Assembly (NCBI GenBank): GCA_964528085.1
Contig: CAZGRE010000011.1
Span: forward strand, 1 to 38,701
From: B2-G16 sp964528085
GTDB lineage: Bacteria > Bipolaricaulota > Bipolaricaulia > UBA7950 > UBA9294
Direction: 5' to 3'
DNA: 38,701 bases
This document shows positions 23,504 to 32,363 of the stretch, in pieces. Position numbers and translations under genes: made by a program. Numbering within the stretch: the first letter of the stretch is position 1; every line of letters begins with the position of its first letter. The notes below the pieces were generated by a model that worked only from the letters and a program-made list of their open reading frames with translations, searched no databases and had not been told where the DNA came from.

Positions 23504-25035
23504 TCCTTCCGATCATCCCTCTCTCCCATCTCCTCCTCGGCTTCCTCGCCCTGGCGTGGGGGCGCTCGGCTCGCGCGACGCTGATCGCCGGGGCCGCCCT
23601 CGATGCCGGCATGATCGGCCTCTACTTCGCCGGATCCGGGTGGTTCGAGCCGATAATGATCGGCGGATGGGAGTCACCCGTCGGTATCGCCCTCTCCTTC
23701 GATTCGGTCTCGCTCGTCTTCCTCATACTCGCCACCGGGCTCGAGGTCGCCCTGACTGCCTACGCCTGGGGAGAGGAGCGCCGTCCGTACTTCTTCATGC
23801 TCGTCCACGCCCTGTTCGCCGCCACCTACGCTTTGATCTTCGCGCAGGATCTGTTCAACATCTACGTGATACTCGAGCTTCTCACGCTGACGAGCTTCCT
23901 CCTCGTCGCCTACGAGCGCCGCCCCCGGCAGGTGTGGGCGAGCCTCAAGTACCTCATCTTCGCATCGCTCGGGATGTCTCTCTTCCTCCTCGGAGCAACG
24001 ATCGCTTACGGCTATACGGGAAGCTTCAATCTGAGCGATATCCATGCTGGCGTGACCGCCGCGGCGGGTTCCCGTTGGATCCCCCTCTGCGCCGCCTTGA
24101 TGTTCGCCGGCGTCGCTGTGAAAGGAGGGATCTTCTCCTTCTCCCTCTGGCTCCCTGCCGCCCATTCCACCGCATCGGCGGCGATCTCCGCCCTCCTCTC
24201 CGGGCTCGTCATAAAGATGGGGATCGTCGTCCTGATCCGGCTTCACGCCGTCTTCCGGCTCGACCTCCCCCTCGTCGTCTTCGGAGGCCTGACCGGGATC
24301 ATCGGCGCCGTATACGCGACCGCAAGCTTCGACATCAAGCGCCTCCTCGCGTTCAGCACCCTCTCCCAGATCGGGTACCTCCTCCTCGCCCTCCGGCTCG
24401 TCGGTGAAGGTGGCCTCATCCCCCTCCTCGCATACGCCCTCGCCCACGGCTGGTTCAAGGGGCTCCTCTTCCTATCCGCCGGGGAGGCCGCCCGTGCGGT
24501 AGGGAGCACGAAGATCCCCGATCTGATCGATTCCCGTGCGAGGATCCCACTTGCGCCCCGCCTCGGCCTCCTCGTTGGGACCTTCGGAATCCTTGCAGTC
24601 CCACCACTTGCAGGCTACATCGCGAAAGGGACGCTGCTCTCAAGCACCACCCGCGGGCTCGACCTTGCGCTCCTCTTGATCATCGGGGTGGGGACCGCCG
24701 CATCGTTTGCGAAGCTCGTCCCGATCCTCCTCCCCAAAGCCCGAGCGCGGGAGGATTCCCCGTCCCGGGCTTCTGGAATCTGGTTCCTCGCGATCCTCGT
24801 CGCGCTATTCCTCCCGATCGCCTGGGGGCTGTTCGGGGAAGCGGGCGTCCACCCCCTAGGTAGCCTCCCGGTCGCCTGGGAGACCCTAGCGACGATCGGC
24901 CTCGGCCTCCTCATCGGCCGGCATCTCCTTCACCGGCCGCTTCGCCTCCCGAACCGGATCTTTCACGCCGGGTTCGGTGTCGTATCGATCATCGCCGGGT
25001 TCCTCGCCGTATATTTTCTCCTCTCCCTCGCATGA
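23500..25035 (+). CDS. mrpD: Mrp/Mnh antiporter subunit D (proton-conducting)
   Basis: 511 residues with about fourteen hydrophobic segments, the NuoM/N-like MrpD/MbhH family. Recognisable are IFAQDLFNIYVILELLTLTSF with the helix-5 Glu, AALMFAGVAVKGGIFSFSLWLPAAHS with the broken-helix Lys, and SFDIKRLLAFSTLSQIGYLLLAL with the second channel Lys. It is the only large antiporter-type subunit in the cluster: no NuoL/MrpA N-terminal partner is present. The stop overlaps a HAD phosphatase start (ATGA). Confidence 0.95.
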   Translation: MILPIIPLSHLLLGFLALAWGRSARATLIAGAALDAGMIGLYFAGSGWFEPIMIGGWESPVGIALSFDSVSLVFLILATGLEVALTAYAWGEERRPYFFMLVHALFAATYALIFAQDLFNIYVILELLTLTSFLLVAYERRPRQVWASLKYLIFASLGMSLFLLGATIAYGYTGSFNLSDIHAGVTAAAGSRWIPLCAALMFAGVAVKGGIFSFSLWLPAAHSTASAAISALLSGLVIKMGIVVLIRLHAVFRLDLPLVVFGGLTGIIGAVYATASFDIKRLLAFSTLSQIGYLLLALRLVGEGGLIPLLAYALAHGWFKGLLFLSAGEAARAVGSTKIPDLIDSRARIPLAPRLGLLVGTFGILAVPPLAGYIAKGTLLSSTTRGLDLALLLIIGVGTAASFAKLVPILLPKARAREDSPSRASGIWFLAILVALFLPIAWGLFGEAGVHPLGSLPVAWETLATIGLGLLIGRHLLHRPLRLPNRIFHAGFGVVSIIAGFLAVYFLLSLA

Positions 25036-25892
25036 GAGCGGTGCAAACCCCGCCTGATTGCGGTACCTTTTTCCACATGCAAAGCGACAACCCGATCGAA
25101 GGCTATCAAGGCTTCCTCCTCGACATCGACGGCGTCCTCGTCCGGGGATCTGAGCCGATCCCGGGCGCGGCCGATGCCCTCAACCGGCTGAGGAGGCTGG
25201 GCAGGACGCTCCTCCTCACCAACAACTCGACCCGGAGCCGGGCGGACCATGCAAGACGGCTCGCCTCCCTCGGGTTCCCGGTCGAGGCGGGCGACATCAT
25301 CCCGAGCTCGTACATCGCCGCCCGCTACCTCGCACGGAGATTCGGGGAGGTCTCCGTCTGGCCGATCGGAGAGGACGGCCTGATCGAAGAGCTCACGGCG
25401 GCCGGGCACCGGATCGCGCAGCTCCCCGAGGAGGCGGAATGGGTCGTCGTCGGGATGGACCGCGGATTCGACTACGAGACGATCGCCTCCGCCCTCCGCG
25501 CCCTCCGCGCCGGCGCCCGCCTCCTCGCCACGAATACCGATGCAACCTTCCCGACCCCGGACGGGCTCCTCCCCGGCGCCGGGGCGATGGTCGGGGCGCT
25601 CGTGGGGATGGGATTTAGAGCAGAGGTCGTCGTGGGGAAGCCCTCTCCGATCGCTTACGAGACCGCGCTCGAGCTGATCGACGCACCGCTCGATCGGATC
25701 CTGATGGTCGGAGACCGGCTGGAGACGGACATCGCCGGGGCGCGCGAGGCTGGGCTCGACACCGCTTACGTCCTGACCGGGGTGGGAAAGCTATCAGACA
25801 TCGAACGGATCGGCCCCTCCCCGAAGTGGGTGGCGGCCGGATTGGCCGACCTCGTCGCCGGCCGGTTCGTCAGCAAGGGACGAATCGACTAA
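25032..25892 (+). CDS. HAD-IIA family phosphatase (NagD/PGP-like)
   Basis: 286 residues (271 if the second ATG at 25077 is used). HAD motif I DIDGVL, motif II LLLTNNSTRS, a C2A cap, motif III Lys in VVVGKPSP and motif IV MVGDRLETDIAGAREAG are intact. NagD-like enzymes hydrolyse nucleotide or small sugar phosphates such as 2-phosphoglycolate. The first ATG overlaps the mrpD stop as ATGA; the second, closer to the usual family N-terminus, has TACCTT 7 nt upstream and could be leaderless. I keep the coupled start. Substrate unknown. Confidence 0.88.
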   Translation: MRAVQTPPDCGTFFHMQSDNPIEGYQGFLLDIDGVLVRGSEPIPGAADALNRLRRLGRTLLLTNNSTRSRADHARRLASLGFPVEAGDIIPSSYIAARYLARRFGEVSVWPIGEDGLIEELTAAGHRIAQLPEEAEWVVVGMDRGFDYETIASALRALRAGARLLATNTDATFPTPDGLLPGAGAMVGALVGMGFRAEVVVGKPSPIAYETALELIDAPLDRILMVGDRLETDIAGAREAGLDTAYVLTGVGKLSDIERIGPSPKWVAAGLADLVAGRFVSKGRID

Positions 25893-25920
25893 AATCCCGT
25901 CCTTCGGGGTGATCGATCCT

Positions 25921-26841
25921 ATGAACTCGACCGTGCTTAAGATAGAAGATCTCGTCAAGGACTACGGGGATGTGCATGCGGTAGCTGGGATATCGTTCCG
26001 GGTCGAGGAAGCGACCGTCTTCACCCTCCTCGGCCCGAACGGTGCGGGGAAGACCACCACCCTTGAAATCCTCGAAGGGATCAGGATCCCCGACTCAGGG
26101 ACGATCGAGCTCTTCGGGCGCACCCTCCGCCGCGTCGATCGCACCGCTAAGCAACGGATGGGTGTCCTCCTCCAGGAGGGGAACTTTGAACCTTACCTGA
26201 AGGTGAAGGAAGTCATAGGGCTGTTCGCCTCGTTCTTCGCGCGGAGTCGGCCGGTCGGCGAGGTCCTTCAATCGGTCGGGCTGGAGGAGAAGGCGAACGC
26301 ACTCGTCCGGACGCTCTCCGGTGGCCAGAAGCAGCGCCTCGCCCTGGGGGTCGCGCTCATCAACGATCCTGAGTTGATCTTCCTCGACGAGCCGACGACC
26401 GGCCTCGACCCGCAAGCGCGACGGAACGTCTGGACGATCGTCAGCGGCCTCAAGGCGGAGGGGAAGACGCTCATCCTGACGACCCACTACATGGAGGAGG
26501 CGGAGGCCCTCGCTGATCGGGTCTGCATCATGGACTACGGGACGATCATCGCTGAAGGTTCGCCGCGCGAGCTCGCCGAGCGGTCCGGAGAGGAGACGGT
26601 GATCGAGTTCCGCAGCGACGGAGCCTCCCCGGATGCCCTCGAACAGGTCAGAGGGCTCTGCAAGGGAGCAAAGCTCGATGGTGAGACGATCAGGCTTGAG
26701 ACCTCCGACCTCTCCAGTACGATGGAGGCCCTCCTCGCCTGGGCGCGCGATAAGGGGACCTCGCTCCGCCAGCTCGTCGTCCGCCAGCCGAACCTGGAGG
26801 ATGTCTTCCTGAGGCTGACCGGGAGGAGGCTACGCGAGTGA
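25921..26841 (+). CDS. ABC-2 type transporter ATP-binding protein
   Basis: 306 residues. Nucleotide-binding subunit of a drug/lipid-type ABC exporter. Walker A GPNGAGKTT (38-46), Q-loop in LLQEGNF, signature LSGGQKQR (132-139), Walker B LIFLDEPTTGLDP (152-164) and H-loop TTHY (His189) are complete. The extended C-terminal domain ends QPNLEDVFLRLTGRRLRE, typical for exporters of the DrrA/CcmA-like group. ATG at 25921 is preceded by GGGGTGAT; a weak promoter (TTCGTC, 18 bp, TAAAAT at 25890-25895) could lie in front. GTGA overlap into the first permease. Confidence 0.95.
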   Translation: MNSTVLKIEDLVKDYGDVHAVAGISFRVEEATVFTLLGPNGAGKTTTLEILEGIRIPDSGTIELFGRTLRRVDRTAKQRMGVLLQEGNFEPYLKVKEVIGLFASFFARSRPVGEVLQSVGLEEKANALVRTLSGGQKQRLALGVALINDPELIFLDEPTTGLDPQARRNVWTIVSGLKAEGKTLILTTHYMEEAEALADRVCIMDYGTIIAEGSPRELAERSGEETVIEFRSDGASPDALEQVRGLCKGAKLDGETIRLETSDLSSTMEALLAWARDKGTSLRQLVVRQPNLEDVFLRLTGRRLRE

Positions 26842-28043
26842 AAGGGATCCTCCTTATCGCCCGCTCCCATCTGGCAACCGCCCTCCGGGAACGAATCACC
26901 CTGTTCTGGTTCTTGGTCTTCCCGATCCTCCTTCTGGCGATTCTCTCCCTCGTATTCGGCCGGAGCGGAGGGGTGGGGGAGATCCAATTTTCGATCGCCA
27001 TCGTGAACGAGGACCGTACCGCACCGGAGGACGGCTTCCCGGCGATGATCGCCTCGATATTCGAGGGGATGGCGGCTCCGCCGGCCGACGGAGGGGAACC
27101 GCTCTTCTTACTCGCGAAGCCGGAAACCGGTGAGGATCCCCGCTCCTTCCTCGAACGGGAGGAACGTCTCCTCCGCCAAGGGGATCTTGCCGCCATCGTC
27201 GTCATCCCAGAGGGGTTCAACGACGAGCTCGTCCGCTCCCTCTTCCTCCCTTCCGATGACCGGCCTACCCTTCAGCTCTACATCAACCGGAACGACGCTG
27301 CCTCCCAGATGGCAAGCGGGATCATCGAACAGGTGCTGGCAGGGGTGAACCGCCGGATCCTGGCCAGGGGCGGGCTGATCGACCCGGCAGACGAGATCGA
27401 AGCTGAGACCGTCTGGATCGGAGGGAAGGAGGCGGAGGTTCGGTACGTCGACTTCCTCCTCCCCGGAATCATCCTGATGGGGTTCTTCACCGCCGGCTTG
27501 TTCGGCGTTCCGGGCACGATCCTGTTCAACCGTGATCGGAAGATCCTACGGCGGTACTGGGTCAGCCCGCTCACCGTCCCCCGCTACCTCGCCGGGTTCT
27601 CCCTCGGGCACCTCGCCTTGTGCACTCTGCAGTTCGGCCTCCTCTACGCGATCGGCCGCTATGCGTTCGGGGCACGGCTCGACTTCGCCCGCCCCGATAT
27701 AGCCCTCGTCCTTTTTCTCGCAGCCCTCACGTTTATGGCGTTCGGGTTCCTGATCTCCTCGCTCGCCAAGACGGCGAACGCCGGGATGGCGATGGCGAAC
27801 ATCCTCAACATGCCGATGATGTTCCTGAGCGGCCTCTTCTTCCCGATCTCTGGGCTCCCCGTCTTCCTCCTCGTACTCGTCTACATAAACCCGGTCAGCT
27901 ACCTCGTAGATCGATTGCGCGCCTCCCTCGGCGTGGGGACGGCGACAATCCCCGCCGCGCTGACGCTCGCCGTCCCGCTCGCCTGGATCGCGCTCTCCGC
28001 TTTCGTCGCGGCGAAGAAGCTCCGCTGGGATGTGGAACGATGA
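26838..28043 (+). CDS. ABC-2 type transporter permease 1
   Basis: 401 residues. ABC2_membrane_3-like architecture: one N-terminal helix (ITLFWFLVFPILLLAILSLVFG), a large extracytoplasmic domain (about 45-210), then five to six helices from FLLPGIILMGFFTAGLFG onward. The segment NMPMMFLSGLFFPISGLP is typical of ABC-2 permeases. GTG start overlapping the ATPase stop. It pairs with the next permease to form a heterodimer with the single ATPase. The cargo cannot be inferred. Confidence 0.92.
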   Translation: MKGILLIARSHLATALRERITLFWFLVFPILLLAILSLVFGRSGGVGEIQFSIAIVNEDRTAPEDGFPAMIASIFEGMAAPPADGGEPLFLLAKPETGEDPRSFLEREERLLRQGDLAAIVVIPEGFNDELVRSLFLPSDDRPTLQLYINRNDAASQMASGIIEQVLAGVNRRILARGGLIDPADEIEAETVWIGGKEAEVRYVDFLLPGIILMGFFTAGLFGVPGTILFNRDRKILRRYWVSPLTVPRYLAGFSLGHLALCTLQFGLLYAIGRYAFGARLDFARPDIALVLFLAALTFMAFGFLISSLAKTANAGMAMANILNMPMMFLSGLFFPISGLPVFLLVLVYINPVSYLVDRLRASLGVGTATIPAALTLAVPLAWIALSAFVAAKKLRWDVER

Positions 28044-29110
28044 GAGGATTCGGTTCCCTTCTAACGAGCGAGATCAGAATCGCCCTCCGGGATCGGATGG
28101 GCCTCTTCTTCACCCTGATCTTTCCGTTGATCTTCATTCTGATATTCGGGTTCATCATGGGCGGGCTCGGGGAGGCCGACCGCGCCGCCCTGGGGATTGC
28201 GATCACGACCGACACGGATCGGGAGAGCCTGGAAGGGGCCCTCCACAACGCCGGGGCACTGAAGCTAGTCCGATTCGAGACCGAAGATCGGTTGATCGAG
28301 GGGATCGCGAAGCGAGAGGTCGACTTCGGCCTTGCGTGGGCCGGGGATACGCTCCGATTCGTCTATGCCCCGACCCGCGTCCAGGAGAACTACGCTTTCA
28401 TGCAGATCGCAGCCGGGATCGCCGGTGATTTCAACCTCCGCCGGCAAGGGGTGACCCCGCCGATCGACGTTGAGAAGGTTCAGGTGGGAGGGATCGAGTC
28501 CAAGGGCTGGTTCAACCTCGTCGTCCCAGGGATCCTCGCATTCTCCATCCTCTCGGCCGGCCTGTTCTCCGTCTCCGGCCACATCACAGCGATGAAGGAG
28601 AGGCGGATCCTCGACCGATTGATCGTCACCCCGATGCCGCCCGTCGCCCTCCTTGCAGCGATCGCGACCGTCCGGCTGATCGTAGTCTACCTCTCCACCC
28701 TCATCACCCTTGGGGCGAGCATCCTCATCTTCCATCTTGCGTTCAGGATCGACTGGTTCTCCTACACCCTGTTCGTCGGATGCGCGACCCTCGGGTGCAT
28801 GGGGCTCGGTACGATCATCGCCCTCCTCGTCCGCAGGCCGGCGAGCGCGAGCAACCTGGCGAACGTCCTGGCGATGGTGATGCTCTTCCTTTCCGGGATC
28901 TACTTCCCGGTCGAGCTGATGCCCTCGTTCCTTCGCGCCGTAAGCAAGGGGCTCCCCCTGACGCACATGGCCGATGCGATGCGCTACGTGACAGGGGTGA
29001 TCGACATGCCCCCTGCGCGGTTCTGGGCGACGACGTTCACCCTCTTAGGCATCGCCATCCTCCTCTTCCCCCTCCTCGCCCGCTACATCGTCCGTCCGGG
29101 GAGGGCGTAG
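28040..29110 (+). CDS. ABC-2 type transporter permease 2
   Basis: 356 residues, a homologue of the preceding permease: N-terminal helix GLFFTLIFPLIFILIFGFIMGG, an extracytoplasmic domain (about 45-175), then helices beginning FNLVVPGILAFSILSAGLFSVS and including VMLFLSGIYFPVELMPSFLR. ATGA overlap with permease 1. Two unequal permeases plus one ATPase suggest a heterodimeric exporter. No regulator gene is adjacent. Confidence 0.92.
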   Translation: MRGFGSLLTSEIRIALRDRMGLFFTLIFPLIFILIFGFIMGGLGEADRAALGIAITTDTDRESLEGALHNAGALKLVRFETEDRLIEGIAKREVDFGLAWAGDTLRFVYAPTRVQENYAFMQIAAGIAGDFNLRRQGVTPPIDVEKVQVGGIESKGWFNLVVPGILAFSILSAGLFSVSGHITAMKERRILDRLIVTPMPPVALLAAIATVRLIVVYLSTLITLGASILIFHLAFRIDWFSYTLFVGCATLGCMGLGTIIALLVRRPASASNLANVLAMVMLFLSGIYFPVELMPSFLRAVSKGLPLTHMADAMRYVTGVIDMPPARFWATTFTLLGIAILLFPLLARYIVRPGRA

Positions 29111-29116
29111 GCCCGT

Positions 29117-29575
29117 TCAGTCGAACAGACGGATCAGCCCGAGCGAGGCGGAGAGGACGAGGATCCCGGCGATCACGACGCCGGATGCGATCGGAATCGC
29201 CGCCCGGCGCGGCCGGATACCGAACAGGTGCGCCGCGATCGCCCCTGTCCACGCCCCGGTTCCGGGGAGGGGGACGGCGACGAGGAAGAAGAGGCCGAGC
29301 GGCCCGTAGCGATCGATCAGCCTCCGCCTCCTCCGGACCCGGCCGAACGTAAGATCGATGATCCTCCTCCCCGCCTCGCAGCGGCGGATAAGCCGCTCAC
29401 CGGCGGATAAGCCGAACAGAAGGGCGGGGATAATGACCAGGTTCCCGGCGAGGGCGAGGAAGAACGCCGCCGGAGGGCTCGCCCCACGCGCCAAGGCGAA
29501 CGGTATCCCCCCGCGCAGCTCGGAGACCGGAGCGGCGGAGAGGAGGAGCGTGACGAAGAGATCGAGGGTTCTCAT
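29117..29575 (-). CDS. Small multidrug-export-type membrane protein (COG2426)
   Basis: 152 residues, four or so membrane helices, resembling the COG2426 'small multi-drug export protein' family. The conserved part is SAAPVSELRGGIPFALARG near the N-terminus and AVPLPGTGAWTGAIAAHLFG in the middle, with an Arg-rich loop (RVRRRRRLIDRYG) between. The transported substrate has not been shown for most members. It converges with the ABC operon and diverges from cysS. No Shine-Dalgarno; TACACT 8 nt before the ATG could mean a leaderless mRNA, though the -35 is poor. Confidence 0.8.
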   Translation of the reverse strand: MRTLDLFVTLLLSAAPVSELRGGIPFALARGASPPAAFFLALAGNLVIIPALLFGLSAGERLIRRCEAGRRIIDLTFGRVRRRRRLIDRYGPLGLFFLVAVPLPGTGAWTGAIAAHLFGIRPRRAAIPIASGVVIAGILVLSASLGLIRLFD

Positions 29576-29621
29576 GTCATCCCAGTGTACAGGGCCGATC
29601 GCCGTCGCGGTAGCGAGCCCC

Positions 29622-29627
29622 TATAAT
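29622..29627 (+). promoter_or_regulatory. Candidate -10 box of cysS
   Basis: A perfect TATAAT 22 nt upstream of the cysS ATG, with the Shine-Dalgarno CCAGGAGG between. No recognisable -35 lies 16-18 bp upstream (the site reads tcgccg), so the promoter is either activator-dependent or only partly consensus. Confidence 0.35.
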
Positions 29628-29649
29628 CTCGGCCAGGAGGTGAGGACGG

Positions 29650-31053
29650 ATGAAGCTCTACAACACCCTCACGAGGAAGACCGAAGATTTCGAGCCGCGC
29701 GAGGACAAGACCGTGGGGATGTACGTCTGTGGACCCACCGTCTACGACCACCTCCACATCGGAAACATCCGGCCGATCATCGTCTTCGATACGCTCCGCC
29801 GCTACATGGAGCGCTTCAAGGGCTGGAGGGTGATCCACGTTCAGAACATAACCGACGTCGACGACAAGCTGATCAACCGCTCGATTAAGACGGGAAGGCC
29901 GGTCGATGAGATCGCTGCGGAGTACACCGACGCCTACTTCCGCCTCCTCGACGATCTTCGGGTCCTCTCCCCGACGTTCAGCCCGCGGGCGACGGAGCAC
30001 GTTCAGGAGATGGTCGAGCTGATCGCCGAGCTGATCGAAACAGGTCACGCTTACGAGCGCGACGGCGACGTCTACTTCCGCGTCGCAAGCTTCCCCGACT
30101 ATGGGAAGCTCTCGGGGAGGACCCTCGCCGATCAAGAGGTGGGGGCGCGGGTCGAGGCGTCGGAGAAGAAGGAGGACCCGCTCGACTTCACCCTGTGGAA
30201 GGCGGCGAAGGAGGGGGAGCCGCGCTGGCCATCCCCATGGGGGGAAGGGCGCCCCGGCTGGCACACCGAGTGCGTCGTCCTCTCCCGCCGCTACCTCGGG
30301 GAGCACCTCGACATCCACGCCGGGGGGAACGACCTGATCTTCCCGCATCACGAGAACGAGATCGCCCAAGCCGAGGCGACCGGAAGGGAGTTCTTCCGGT
30401 TCTGGCTCCACAACGGGATGCTCTCGTTCCGGGGAGAGAAGATGTCGAAATCCCTCGGGAACTTCGCGTACGCCCGCGACGTCCTTCACCGATTCGACGC
30501 CGAGACCGTCCGCTACTTCTACCTCACCCGCCATTACCGCAAGCCGCTCGACTACAGCGAGGAGGGGCTCGAGGCGGCGAGGACCGCCGTCGAGCGGATC
30601 CGCACCCTGATCGCCGACACGACCGCCGAGCTCCGCCGCCTATCCGGCGAGCCAGGGGAGGCCGGACGGAAGTTCAAGCGGTCGCTTAAGGGGTACCGGG
30701 AGCGGTTCATCGCGGCGATGGACGACGACTTAAACACGGTCGGTGCGATCGGTGTCCTTCAGGAGCTGATCGCTGAGGCGAACAGGTTCAAGGACAGGGC
30801 AGAGGGGAGCGACCGGCTTGCCCTCCGCTCGGCGGTGGAGACGATCCGCGAGCTGGCCTACCCCCTCGGCCTGTTCCAGGAGGATGTAGCGAGGGGGTCA
30901 GGGGTTCAGTCGGAGCTGATCGAGCTTCTGATCGAACTGCGCGAGGCGCTGCGGGAGAAGAAGGAGTACGCCCTCGCCGACCGGATCAGGGACCGGCTTG
31001 CCGAGCTCGGGATCACGCTGAAGGACACGCCTCAGGGGACGCTCTGGACCTGA
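29650..31053 (+). CDS. cysS: Cysteine-tRNA ligase
   Basis: 467 residues, normal for bacterial CysRS. Class I signatures: YDHLHIGNIRP (HIGH-type) and GEKMSKSLGN (KMSKS). Zinc ligands are recognisable in MYVCGPTVYD (Cys), WHTECV (Cys) and IHAGGNDLIFPHHENE (His, Glu). The C-terminal anticodon-binding region ends LKDTPQGTLWT. AGGAGG lies 11 nt before the ATG. The last 22 nt overlap the end of the convergent HAD gene. Confidence 0.97.
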   Translation: MKLYNTLTRKTEDFEPREDKTVGMYVCGPTVYDHLHIGNIRPIIVFDTLRRYMERFKGWRVIHVQNITDVDDKLINRSIKTGRPVDEIAAEYTDAYFRLLDDLRVLSPTFSPRATEHVQEMVELIAELIETGHAYERDGDVYFRVASFPDYGKLSGRTLADQEVGARVEASEKKEDPLDFTLWKAAKEGEPRWPSPWGEGRPGWHTECVVLSRRYLGEHLDIHAGGNDLIFPHHENEIAQAEATGREFFRFWLHNGMLSFRGEKMSKSLGNFAYARDVLHRFDAETVRYFYLTRHYRKPLDYSEEGLEAARTAVERIRTLIADTTAELRRLSGEPGEAGRKFKRSLKGYRERFIAAMDDDLNTVGAIGVLQELIAEANRFKDRAEGSDRLALRSAVETIRELAYPLGLFQEDVARGSGVQSELIELLIELREALREKKEYALADRIRDRLAELGITLKDTPQGTLWT

Positions 31054-31661
31054 TCCGGCCGGGAGAGGAGCTCCTCGACCCTCTTTTTCGCCTCGATCAG
31101 GTCTGCCACGACGATGAAGCTCGCCCCTTGCGGGATGTGCTCGAAGACCCATTCGCCTGGAGCGACGAGAATCACCTCGCGGATACCGGAGTTGTGCGCG
31201 GCGATCGCATCGTAGTGCGTATCCCCGAGTACGACCGCCTCCTCCGGTCTCACCCCGAGCCTCTTGCATGCTGTCCGGAATATCCCGGGATCGGGTTTCA
31301 TCGCCCCGTCATCGCGGGCGAGGACGAGCTCGAATCGGAGGGGGTAGCGGGAGAGGAGGGCGTCCACGCTCCTCCGCGAGTTGTTGGTGATCAGGGCGCA
31401 GCGGACCCCCTGGCGGTGGAAGGCCTCGATCAGCTCGGAGGCACCTTCCATCAGCCATCCCTCCTCCGAGCCGATCCGCTCCGCCTTCTCGAGGATTCTG
31501 ATCCCCTCCTCCCGACGGCGGGGAGGGAGGCTGAGGATCTGCTCGTAGATCGGCCGGCCGTCGCGCTCGAGCCCTATCCGGCGGCGGACCTCCGACCAAT
31601 CGACCGGGGAGGCGTAGATCGTCCCGTCCATGTCGAACAGGGCGGCGCGGATCCGCTTCAT
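31032..31661 (-). CDS. HAD superfamily hydrolase
   Basis: 209 residues with HAD motif I ALFDMDGTI, motif II ALITNNSRRS, motif III Lys in DGAMKPDPGIF and motif IV VVLGDTHYDAIAAHNSG, plus a small alpha-helical cap (about 20-90): a phosphoglycolate-phosphatase-like subfamily I enzyme. Substrate unknown. The ATG overlaps the preceding gene's stop (ATGA). Its 3' end runs 22 nt into the end of cysS on the opposite strand. Confidence 0.87.
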   Translation of the reverse strand: MKRIRAALFDMDGTIYASPVDWSEVRRRIGLERDGRPIYEQILSLPPRRREEGIRILEKAERIGSEEGWLMEGASELIEAFHRQGVRCALITNNSRRSVDALLSRYPLRFELVLARDDGAMKPDPGIFRTACKRLGVRPEEAVVLGDTHYDAIAAHNSGIREVILVAPGEWVFEHIPQGASFIVVADLIEAKKRVEELLSRPDQVQSVP

Positions 31662-32209
31662 CGCACGTTTCGCACGTGAACCATAACCCGATCGGTGTAC
31701 TCGACCCCGGCCGGGCCGGTGACGATGAGGACGATCCAGACGTCCTCTCCCCGGGGGAGATCGGTCGACGGGGCGTAATAGATCGGATCGCTCGCCGTCG
31801 GGTCGAGGAAGCTTCCCCGGCCGGCGAGCCACTCGAATCGGATGCAGCCCGGTATCGGCTGAGGGATCGTCGTGTGAAGCTGCACGAGCGAGCACTCGTC
31901 GATGCACAGGATCCCCGTCCGATTGATCCGCGGCGGGCCGAAGGCGACCGGAGGCGGGGGAGGGCAGGAGACGACGGGGCCGGAGCACCCCCCGACGAGG
32001 GACGGAGCCTGAACGGGCGCGGCGCACGGCGGATACGGGAGCTTCGCCGCCGAGGGTAAGACCGGCTCGTAGTAGGACATCTGCGAATCGACCGCCGCCT
32101 CACCGACCGGAGGGGTCGGCTCGGGCGGGGGCGAGCCGGCAAGGAGGAGGAGAAGGCCGAATGCGACCGCACCGGCTACGATTATCCACGTCCAGAATGA
32201 ATTGTTCAT
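31658..32209 (-). CDS. Membrane-anchored Cys/Pro-rich hypothetical protein
   Basis: 183 residues, not recognised. An N-terminal helix (FWTWIIVAGAVAFGLLLLLAG) anchors the protein; it lacks a lipobox Cys. A Pro-rich linker (SPPPEPTPPVGE and later SCPPPPPVAFGPP) with six cysteines follows, then a C-terminal beta-sandwich-like segment (FEWLAGRGSFLDPTASD, then YTDRVMVHV) that looks like an Ig or PKD-type domain with the usual whole-domain ending. The cysteines suggest disulfides outside the cytoplasm. Starts at the second of two adjacent ATGs, 5 nt after AGGAAG. Translationally coupled to the HAD gene. Confidence 0.7.
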   Translation of the reverse strand: MNNSFWTWIIVAGAVAFGLLLLLAGSPPPEPTPPVGEAAVDSQMSYYEPVLPSAAKLPYPPCAAPVQAPSLVGGCSGPVVSCPPPPPVAFGPPRINRTGILCIDECSLVQLHTTIPQPIPGCIRFEWLAGRGSFLDPTASDPIYYAPSTDLPRGEDVWIVLIVTGPAGVEYTDRVMVHVRNVR

Positions 32210-32240
32210 CATCACTTCCTTCACAGCGCTACTTTCTTTC

Positions 32241-32269
32241 AGCCTACAACCGGAGGGCTGATCTGTCAA
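32241..32269 (-). promoter_or_regulatory. Promoter of the hypothetical-HAD pair
   Basis: Minus strand: -35 TTGACA (32269-32264, perfect), 17-bp spacer, -10 TAGGCT (32246-32241, weak). Transcription would start near 32234, about 25 nt before the gene at 32209. Confidence 0.45.
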
Positions 32270-32276
32270 CGGCCCC

Positions 32277-32305
32277 TTGCGGATATCCCCCATCACCCCT
32301 ATCCT
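32277..32305 (+). promoter_or_regulatory. Candidate promoter of gatE-gatD
   Basis: Plus strand: -35 TTGCGG (32277-32282), 17-bp spacer, -10 TATCCT (32300-32305). The leader would be about 50 nt. Its -35 lies 7 bp from the divergent promoter's -35. Confidence 0.4.
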
Positions 32306-32363
32306 TTCCCCACCCGACCGTGACGGCATTCCCTTCTGTGACGCAAAGGACGAACCGGACAGG

